64,000 bases of DNA from Xiphydria camelus (Eukaryota > Arthropoda > Insecta > Hymenoptera > Xiphydriidae). Shown piece after piece: positions 55,713 through 64,000 of the stretch. The stretch is from assembly GCA_963678675.1 (NCBI GenBank), contig OY783192.1, positions 19,037,715 through 19,101,714 on the forward strand, read 5' to 3'. Under the pieces are notes generated by a model. It was not told the DNA's origin. It saw nothing but the letters and a program-made list of their open reading frames with translations, and did not search any database. The position numbers and the translations under genes were made by a program. Numbering within the stretch: the first letter of the stretch is position 1; every line of letters begins with the position of its first letter.

Positions 55713-57462
55713 GATATTAAGGACCCAGTCCTCGTCACGCGCGGGTCTCGTGAAAGAAAACTCGAAATTGCGGGAATTAAAAAACGCCCGTGAAAAGGCT
55801 GTAAACCGTCCTTGGTAACAACTCAACGGAAGGCTCGATCGGGAAAGTCCAACTTTCCGTGTCCAGATGTTTACATTCCTTGTCTAGGTGCTTACACGCT
55901 GAATGCACTGTATTTATTCTGCGGTACGCTTCCTATATGCTTCGCTGATGGCGATATTAATTATAGGTGTCGAGGTATTTTCGTGGTCGTGATATATCAA
56001 ACGGTACGAAATGATGTGTAATGTCCGTCTATCGTGAGATGGAACACACATGATTTCGCCAGTTTGCATTCACAAGTCGACTCTCGCACACCACAACTGA
56101 TCTTGAGATGACTGACTTGGAAGGCGACTAGTGAGGCAGGGGTACGGTGGTCACTTGTCCAAGGATATAGTCCAGTAAACGAAGGTCTGAAATACGAACT
56201 TTTGCTAAACAGGCTGCGTTTTTGTTCAACGTTGTCATTTGACCCTATAAAGCTCTGGGTGAAGTATCGCGGTTTTTCCTCTGGTGGTTTGGTTGAAAAA
56301 CAATAACAAATACCCCAAAAATTGGTTATTCAAGAATAGCTCGAAAACTAAGCGAGATATCGAAAAAAGTGCAAAATTGTAGAGCTTAAAATTCTCTATA
56401 AAAAAGGTTATACATAGTTTATCCCCACTCCCACGGTTTATTCTCTAGAGCCGCGCAAACATTAGAGGGAAGAAAAAAATCGTAAAACATCGAAAATTTA
56501 ACATTTTTGAATGCTTTTAGTCTTAAATTGCTTAAGAAAGTCTCTACTTTCAAAATAAAATTATATATTTTTTTCACTCAATTGTTTAAAAAGTGCCAAG
56601 TATAATCAACGATATCTTTCGATATTATGAATAATTTTTTCTTCTTTGTGTTCCATAATTTTGTTAGTTAAATTCCCTACGCATTACACTCGGGTCATTT
56701 TTCTGTAATTGTCGTAATTTTTAAGATATCTCGGTCTTTAAAAATTACTTTGACAACCTTGGTGCGTCCGGAGAACCACTGGTGCCGTTCGCATACATTC
56801 TAGTGGTCGCCGGAGTTACGCGCAGAGGCACCTCCTCCCAGACCGGGAACCCGTCCCTATTCTTAGGTAGGTACCTACATTTTACGAAAAGCACCTCACG
56901 GCTAACTGACCGGACTTTTCTTCCGCTAAACCGGGAGCTGAGAGACATTGAGAGTATACGCCTCTTGCGTATCTCGAAAGTGCGCCGAAAGCGCCGCGTA
57001 GTGGCCAAGATTGGCACAAATGGGTTACACTGTCAACCAATCAGACCTTTCGGCTTGTGCTTATACAGGCAAACCTAAGTGTACATGTGACCACATGTAT
57101 AGTCGTACACCCCCGTGCCGTGTAACCCAGTACAACACTTTTTGCTCACCAGGCGAGTAAGGCGGCGCTACCACCGATGCGCACAATGCGTATACAAAAA
57201 CCGCTCATCACATTCTGATTGATGATTTAAGTTCAGAAGAGATTAACAAATGATATCGTCGAGGTTACCGGACGGAATTAGTGGTCAATTTTTTTTAGGC
57301 AATATAATAGGAGTTTTCGATTTCGTCGCTGTAGCTGTGAGAAGAACGTTGTTCTTGACTATTAAAAGGTTATTTGGGTAAGGTATGAAATAAAAAAAAC
57401 GGCATCATCATAATGCAATACAAGTCTAATTATTAATGGAAAAAGAAATAAGTGGTTTACAT

Positions 57463-58005
57463 AATTAATTAGTATTGAAAAATAATAAAATTGAACACTT
57501 ACGCAGGTAAGTTTTTACAATGGTTGTGGATGCATTTGCAAAGAGAGATACAATTAATCTTGTTTTTTTGAAACTACAGGACATTGTTCTGCAATCAGCA
57601 TTACATTTGCGAGGCCTGATTAAAGAATTTGGCAAAAGCGGTTTTGTCATTTGCACCGGATGGAGCTGTCCATCTCATCTTTTATAGCCGAATTGGAGAA
57701 AGTTCAGAGGCTCACATATTGATTGTGAGGAATTTCTCCACAAATATGTTTGGGCTGCTGGTCTCTTAACCAATGTAAATACAAAGCATAAGAAGTGCAA
57801 ATAACTTTGGATACATTGACATTGAAACCGATATTACGGGTAATTAACTTGTGACGCAGTTCATCTGCTGCGGATTTTTCTTTGGCAAATAAATAAGTGC
57901 AAACTTCAATGTTCTTAAAATGCATTGGAGTTTTGGAGTTATTTGCAAAAGTCGAGAGCGCATCCTGAACGAATACTTCAGATGCAGCATTTGCACATTG
58001 CTTCT
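57463..58005 (-). pseudogene. Academ-like protein, C-terminal part, minus strand
   Basis: The minus strand is open from about 58005 to 57710 (segments ALSTFANNSKTPMHFKNIEV and FAKEKSAADELRHKLI), then needs frame changes to reach DGQLHPVQMTKPLLPNSL and a Cys cluster starting RKCNADC. This resembles the end of the same protein type as 58289-59764. The part below 57693 lies in the left arm and is duplicated at 60118-60345. Frameshifts and a stop near 57690 make it a pseudogene. Confidence 0.55.
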
Positions 58006-58288
58006 TTAGTTATAGCTGAACGTTATTCCCATACGCATCGATGTAATATTAAAAGTACATTTTTCAATTTGTATAATAGCAGTGTTCTGTCTCACCTTAA
58101 GCGGACGTCTATATCGGTTCTTACTGTTCATTATTATCGCGATCTAAGTGAAGCGTTAATTAAATTTAGAATTAATCCCGCCATCGGTCGCAACGGCGAG
58201 ACGAGCGGTATGTTTCGGCGAATCTAGGCTGTTCATGATCTTTTTCCCGGAAAGGTTAATTACAGGACGTTGCAATTAACAAGTTGCA

Positions 58289-59764
58289 ATGAACCCCATG
58301 ACTGTGACAAAAGACAAGTTCTTGTCCAACATGGTGAATAAATTCAAACTGTTGCAACTCTTATCTACTTATTTAAGAACTGAAGGCGTTGTGACAGAAG
58401 TAGTAGAAGAAGACGCTGACACCCTGATTGTAAATACCGCAATCGAAATGGAACGTCGTCGAGAACTGAACGATAAACCGATAGTTGTCGTCGGTAATGA
58501 CGTAGATCTTTTGGTTTTACTCGTTGGCCTCACACCACATGACTTGAATCTACATTTGTATACAATTGTATTCACCGGTAAGAAGGAAAAGAAACTGTAT
58601 TCAACTCGTGACAATAGACATTTCACACCTTTTATTTTGTTTGCACACGCATTTGTTGGATGTGACACAACTAGTGCTTTTTATAACAAAGGAAAAAAGA
58701 CGATTATATCGCTTTTACAAAAGGATGAAATCCTCTGTCAATCTACATCAGTCTTTTATGCTGCGAGTAAAACTTCAGACGAGCTCTACGAGATTGGTGA
58801 AAGAATTATGAAGCACCTATACGCACGGATAAAGAAATGAGTCTATCTATCAATGAGCTTCTGTATAAAAAAATTCACCTCGTCAGTAGCTGGTGCAAAG
58901 AAAGACATAGGTACTCTATTCGTTACCACCTATAAGGACTGCTCTGTTGGAACACATTAAGAGAGTGTACTATCAAATTCAACAATGGATGAGCAATAAA
59001 TTGGATCCGCTACAGTGGGGATGGGAACGATTGAGAGGTGAAAATATAATACTCATCCCTACGAAAACGAGTCTCCCTGCAGCTCCCGATATACTTCTAC
59101 GGAAGGTGAGTTATTATGAACAATTTCTCAGGTACAATGTTGCCAAATGACGGTATTAGTATATTGTTCAGTGCGTCAGTCACAATTACTACCTTAATTA
59201 ACGAAAAATGGTAATGAAATTTGTACTTCAAAAAGTTTCTATGTGTAATATATGATATGTCCAAAAAACTGACGTTTTGAAGATTCACCGAATTTCTATT
59301 CTAACAACTTCTACGCCGTGGATCTAAACTCAATGTACAGAATGAAGCAGTTTAGACCAATCTTAATTATATCACTCATGAAAATCATTGCACGCATCAT
59401 TTCTGTTACCCTCCTAACTCTTCGTCGCGTTAAATCATTTGCTTTCTCATTACAATTTATTAAATTATGGAAAAATGGTTTCCAGGTGTTTTGTGACTGT
59501 GCCTCTACTAACTGCAGCACATCCCGATGTGTGTGTAAAAAGGCTGGGCTCCATTGCACCCCACTATGTAAAAAATGTTCTGATGAAGATGAGTGTTCTA
59601 ATCTACCAGTTACAGTATCAAATCAAACTGAAGAAGATATAGATTGGGAGAGTTCAGGGGGAGAAGAGGAAGAAGAAGAAGGAGGTAGGGAAGAAAGAGA
59701 TGTGGACGAAGGCGACGAAGACAATGAATATGATAAATCTGATCCTTATGAGTTCGAAACATAA
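58289..59764 (+). pseudogene. XPG/PIN-like nuclease with Cys-rich tail (Academ-like)
   Basis: The first segment, 58289-58840 (183 codons), carries an acidic constellation like XPG/FEN nucleases: EEDAD at 40-44, GNDVDLL at 69-75 and GCDTTS at 124-129. A stop at 58838 and frameshifts near 58870 and 58955 follow; related sequence continues (KKFTSSVAGAKKD, then HIKRVYYQIQQW and LDPLQWGWE) to a donor at 59106 (AAG|GTGAGT). The acceptor at 59484-59485 resumes in phase with VFCDCASTNC and a nine-Cys cluster, then an acidic tail and stop at 59762-59764, with AATAAA just after. N-terminus missing. Would act in the nucleus on transposon DNA; this copy is broken. Confidence 0.7.
59106..59485 (+). other. 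Intron in the Academ-like pseudogene
   Basis: AAG|GTGAGT donor, TTTCCAG| acceptor, phase 0, joining LLRK to VFCDC. The join reproduces the family order (proline-rich linker then Cys cluster), supporting the splice. Confidence 0.7.
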
Positions 59765-59965
59765 TAAACATAATAAAATAAACATAATAGTAAAACATAA
59801 TAAAATAATGAATAATTTGCTGCTCCCAAATGATTTGAATTTCGGGAAAAAAGCGACATTGTGATGTTCAACTCAGTTTACTTTTCGGAAAAAAAGCGAA
59901 AAAGATATTATTGGCGAACTATATACTCTAATTTTTATGAGGAAGAATGAGCGAAGAAGGACAGA

Positions 59966-60117
59966 AGAGAGAGAGAGAGAGAGATTGATTGATTTGATTG
60001 ATAAACATGTTTATTACCCATAGTTGGGCAAAAGGTTGCAGTATGACTGCATGTACAGCGTGTAAAATATGAAAATTAAAGGAAATTAAAGGGTAACAAG
60101 TAAAATATGAAAATATT
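59966..60117 (+). repeat. Short (GA)n and TTGATTGAT run beside right arm
   Basis: GA run at 59966-59984, then TTGATTGATTTGATTGAT. Nothing else recognised up to the arm start at 60118. Confidence 0.6.
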
Positions 60118-60345
60118 TTCGGCTATAAAAGACGAGATGGACAGCTCCACCCGGTGCAAATGACAAAACCGCCTTTGCCAAATTCTTTAATCAGGCCTTG
60201 CAAATGTAATGCTGATTGCAGAAAAATGTCCTGTAGTTTCAAAAAAACAAGATTAGTTGTATCTCTCTTTGCAAATGCATCCACAACCATTGTAGAAACT
60301 TACCTGCGTAAGTGTCCAATTTTGTTATTTTTCAATACTAATTAA
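60118..60345 (+). pseudogene. Duplicate Cys-rich C-terminus in right arm
   Basis: Mirror of 57466-57693: PPLPNSLIRPCKCNADC followed, after a one-base frame change, by KTRLVCISLCKC and a stop after RNLPA. The upstream part of the gene is absent here, so the arm duplication captured only the gene's end. Confidence 0.6.
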
Positions 60346-62958
60346 TTATGTAAACCACTTATTTCTTTTTCCATTAATAATTAGATTTGTATTGCATTAT
60401 GATGATGCCGTTTTTTTTATTTCACACCTTACCCAAATAACCTTTTAATAGTCAAGAACAACGTTCTTCTCATAGCTATAGCGACGAAATCGAAAACTCC
60501 TATTATATTGCCTAAAAAAAATTGACCACTAATTTGGTCCGGTAACCTCGACGCTATCATTTGTTAATCCCTTCTGAACTTAAATCATCAATCAGAATGT
60601 GATGAGCGGTTTTTGTATACGCATTGTGCGCATCGGTGGTAGCGCCGCCTTACTCGCCTGGTGAGCAAAAAGTGTTGTACTGGGTTACACGGCACGGGGG
60701 TGTACGACTATACATGTGGTCACATGTACACTTAGGTTTGCCTGTATAAGCACAAGCCGGAAGGTCTGATTGGTTGACAGTGTAACCCATTTGTGCCAAT
60801 CTTGGCCACTACGCGGCGCTTTCGGCGCACTTTCGAGATACGCAAGAGGCGTATACTCTCAATGTCTCTCAGCTCCCGGTTTAGCGGAAGAAAAGTCCGG
60901 TCAGTTAGCCGTGAGGTGCTTTTCGTAAAATGTAGGTACCTACCTAAGAATAGGGACGGGTTCCCGGTCTGGGAGGAGGTGCCTCTGCGCGTAACTCCGG
61001 CGACCACTAGAATGTATGCGAACGGCACCAGTGGTTCTCCGGACGCACCAAGGTTGTCAAAGTAATTTTTAAAGACCGAGATATCTTAAAAATTACGACA
61101 ATTACAGAAAAATGACCCGAGTGTAATGCGTAGGGAATTTAACTAACAAAATTATGGAACACAAAGAAGAAAAAATTATTCATAATATCGAAAGATATCG
61201 TTGATTATACTTGGCACTTTTTAAACAATTGAGTGAAAAAAATATATAATTTTATTTTGAAAGTAGAGACTTTCTTAAGCAATTTAAGACTAAAAGCATT
61301 CAAAAATGTTAAATTTTCGATGTTTTACGATTTTTTTCTTCCCTCTAATGTTTGCGCGGCTCTAGAGAATAAACCGTGGGAGTGGGGATAAACTATGTAT
61401 AACCTTTTTTATAGAGAATTTTAAGCTCTACAATTTTGCACTTTTTTCGATATCTCGCTTAGTTTTCGAGCTATTCTTGAATAACCAATTTTTGGGGTAT
61501 TTGTTATTGTTTTTCAACCAAACCACAAGAGGAAAAACCGCGATACTTCACCCAGAGCTTTATAGGGTCAAATGACAACGTTGAACAAAAACGCAGCCTG
61601 TTTAGCAAAAGTTCGTATTTCAGACCTTCGTTTACTGGACTATATCCTTGGACAAGTGACCACCGTACCCCTGCCTCACTAGTCGCCTTCCAAGTCAGTC
61701 ATCTCAAGATCAGTTGTGGTGTGCGAGAGTCGACTTGTGAATGCAAACTGGCGAAATCATGTGTGTTCCGTCTCACGATAGACGGACATTACACATCATT
61801 TCGTACCGTTTGATATATCACGACCACGAAAATACCTCGACACCTATAATTAATATCGCCATCAGCGAAGCATATAGGAAGCGTACCGCAGAATAAATAC
61901 AGTGCATTCAGCGTGTAAGCACCTAGACAAGGAATGTAAACATCTGGACACGGAAAGTTGGACTTTCCCGATCGAGCCTTCCGTTGAGTTGTTACCAAGG
62001 ACGGTTTACAGCCTTTTCACGGGCGTTTTTTAATTCCCGCAATTTCGAGTTTTCTTTCACGAGACCCGCGCGTGACGAGGACTGGGTCCTTAATATCCTT
62101 GCGTCTCAATATCGTTTCCGACAGTCGGATCCGATAGTAGTAAGAGTCTGACGCATTTTGTCGTATGTCTGCGGTAGTCTTCCGATCCGACAATCGTTTC
62201 AAATAGTCGGATCCAATAGTAGTAAGTATGCGGCCAGCCTTAGACCGGGATACAGCAGAAGATACACGGTCCCGAAATGCTTATTGCAACCCGGATTCAA
62301 ACCCTTGTAACATTGAGATGGATTGACCGATTCAAATTTTTTAAAAACCATTGCGTAGTCAATTTGACTAGCTTTAATATGATGTGCAATACGACCCCCC
62401 TTGCTATTTGAAGTTTTCAAGTTGCTAGTGCCAGAGTCGCCATCTTTGATTTTTCAAAAACCAAATTAGTCTCTAAAGAATGCTCATAAAAAGTTACCCT
62501 AAACATATTTTTGTCAATTTTGTAACTTAACGGGTTCAAAAGTTAAAATAGGGGGGGGGGGGAGACTTTATGCGCGCACTGAAAATACTTATTTGAATAT
62601 GTTGCACAGGAACGTTTTAGAGTAACGGCTCCAAATCCAAATGAAATGAACGACAGAGCAAACGCTTTAAACATGAAGCAATTCCGATTTGATTTTCACA
62701 AATTGCTCAATTTTACTGGAATCAAGAGACACGGTAGTGTCTCGCGGCATGTTCATTCAAGTCGTCAGAACGACGCCGCCAGCGCTGTCGCCGCGAGCAC
62801 CCGTGTATCTTTACAGGAAAAATGTCTGCCCCCTTCACCCCTCAATTTTAACATCGAATTTTCTCAATAAATATACGGTTATAACCAAAACTATGCTTAG
62901 TTTCGCCATATAAATCGACTATTCTCTATCGATAGAGACCAGAGTAAATGTTGTAAGT

Positions 62959-63626
62959 GAGTCAAGCCATGTCAAGTCGGACTCGAAATTTCCACTAAAT
63001 CGCGGATTTCCGAAATAATAACTCTATTGCGAAGGGAATATGGCACTTACGTTACTGTATTAATATTTCGTGAAAATTCTGTTATTTGTTAATGTTATTA
63101 ACAATCAAACTTTGAAGCGCAATTAAAATGAAAAATCGTTTTCTCTTAAACTACTTTAGACAATTACTTGAAATTTTGCACACTGATAAAGCAATGTTTA
63201 CACTATCGAATAAATATTTGCTTGAGGTGAAATTGTTTTAAAAAATGTATTTTGCATTAATTTTTTTAAAACAATTGCAATTTTTCTTGCGGTCTTCACG
63301 CTATAAAAAAATGAAACTTACATCAACTCATGCGGCAAACGTTGGCCTTTTATAATCTGCAAAGAGAACTTTGTACTTTTTCTCCATTCCGGAGATACGA
63401 AATTGTTTGTTACGCGGTGCGCTCGTAGATCGCGCGGCGCGCTCCGCTACTGGCGTCCGCGGCAACTTGATGGCCGCGCAAACTTGAGCAAAAACCGTTT
63501 GAACTTGCATGAACATGATTTTCCGAGTTTGGCAAACATAGACAGTTTTCTTGTCAGTTTGCTGATGGTGCTCGTGCGGTATACTTGCTTAAAAACTATT
63601 CGGTGTTTCAATATCATTAAGTGAAA
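62959..63626. other. Unassigned sequence with GC-rich patch
   Basis: AT-rich, with a CpG-rich patch at 63410-63480; no supported gene. The last about 100 bases may be the leader of the ORF at 63627. Confidence 0.35.
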
Positions 63627-63846
63627 ATGGTTCGACCGAAGGAATGTTGTAATCCTTTGAAAAGGAAAGGTCATAATTGTGTTTGTCATAAGTTGTTCCT
63701 CGCGCGTTACTGCCAAGTGGAATAAAAAATTCGAAGAATACATTGATCGATATATTTGTCAAATATGTCGTAAGGACATGTATAATGATGTTAAAATTGC
63801 TTCAAATGTAGAAAATGAAGACCCAAGCACCCAAGACCCAAGATAG
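63627..63846 (+). pseudogene. Transposon-type zinc-binding N-terminus (frameshifted)
   Basis: ATG at 63627 gives MVRPKECCNPLKRKGHNC in frame 0, stopping at 63725. In frame 1 the family-like sequence continues (RVTAKWNKKFEEYIDRYICQ, then ICRKDM) to a TAG at 63844-63846. The combination CCNP..H...L+.V....W...ICxxCRK matches the N-terminal zinc-binding segment I know from large transposon proteins of insects and cnidarians. A frameshift near 63685 breaks it. It may be a first exon. Confidence 0.5.
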
Positions 63847-63865
63847 TTAATGCCGATAATTAATT

Positions 63866-64000
63866 GCTATACTGTAATACCTTCCAGGGAACGAATTGAA
63901 TTTTTAGCTGAATGTAAATATTGGATTTGAACAGTGAACAGTTATAATTACTTGGAAGTTTATTCGTGGTTCACTATTAAAGAAGGTGTTACAGTATAGC
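63866..64000. mobile_element. MITE at the window edge
   Basis: GCTATACTGTAATACCTTCC and its inverse (GAAGGTGTTACAGTATAGC) end exactly at 64000. Non-coding; the right flank is out of view. Confidence 0.65.

Larger units (their letters stand above)
54853..62958. mobile_element. Academ-like palindromic element, 2.84-kb arms
   Basis: The left arm 54853-57693 and right arm 60118-62958 are inverted copies (coordinate sum 117811 throughout, few mismatches). Outer ends lie inside RQ 5' segments pointing outward (RQ starts at 55090 on minus and 62722 on plus), so the transposon proper may be 55091-62721. The 2.4-kb spacer carries two decayed genes with XPG/PIN-like and cysteine-rich domains. Academ elements are known to pair an XPG-type nuclease with a Cys cluster; the assignment is from memory of that family. 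Confidence 0.65.

Noticed and set aside
56782..57078. 98-codon ORF mirrored at 60732-61028
   Set aside because: Conserved only because the arms are near-identical; overlapping ORFs exist on the opposite strand, and no domain or codon signal supports it.

Overview
The window is eukaryotic and most likely from an insect. Hymenoptera, perhaps an ant, is my best guess from the mariner-type (DUF4817) and HARBI1-type transposon proteins, but I cannot prove it from this sequence. It is AT-rich, intron-bearing and almost wholly mobile DNA: a Ty3/gypsy retrotransposon, at least five protein-coding DNA-transposon relics, about twenty MITE or foldback insertions, and several kilobase-scale palindromes. 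No complete host gene is convincing. The best host candidates are decayed minus-strand reading frames at 21.36-21.63 and 23.30-23.53 kb, split by a transposon, and a CpG-rich single-copy stretch at 27.0-27.5 kb.

Layout. 1-3721: foldback transposon with a DDE transposase pseudogene ending in a SWIM zinc finger. 3726-7553: a second foldback. 8168-19796: a nearly intact Ty3/gypsy element (950-bp LTRs, gag, pol, two further ORFs) whose 5' LTR is split by a 2-kb foldback, itself carrying a 126-bp MITE. 20.9-26.7 kb: TA-, TTAA- and TAA-flanked elements. 27.8-36.6 kb: repeat mosaic made of a long repeat unit (here RQ), a T module that forms palindromes, and an S foldback. 36575-44461: one 7.9-kb inverted-repeat element inserted into an RQ copy; it holds a GC-rich block, a tandem duplication, a 3.8-kb TA element, a HARBI1 relic and several MITEs. 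45162-55090: palindrome with 3.4-kb arms. 54853-62958: palindrome with 2.84-kb arms around decayed genes with an XPG/PIN-like nuclease signature and a cysteine-rich tail, resembling Academ transposons. 63.6-64.0 kb: a transposon-type zinc-binding N-terminus and an edge MITE.

How it fits together. Nesting gives a relative chronology: MITEs inside a foldback, inside an LTR, inside the host; or MITE inside a HARBI1 intron, inside a 3.8-kb element, inside a tandem duplication, inside a 7.9-kb element, inside an RQ repeat. Target-site duplications are readable for many insertions, and several empty sites survive in paralogous copies within the window. A recurring theme is that three unrelated transposons (1-3721, 40739-41134, 54853-62958) carry inverted copies of the 3' end of their own transposase gene in both arms.
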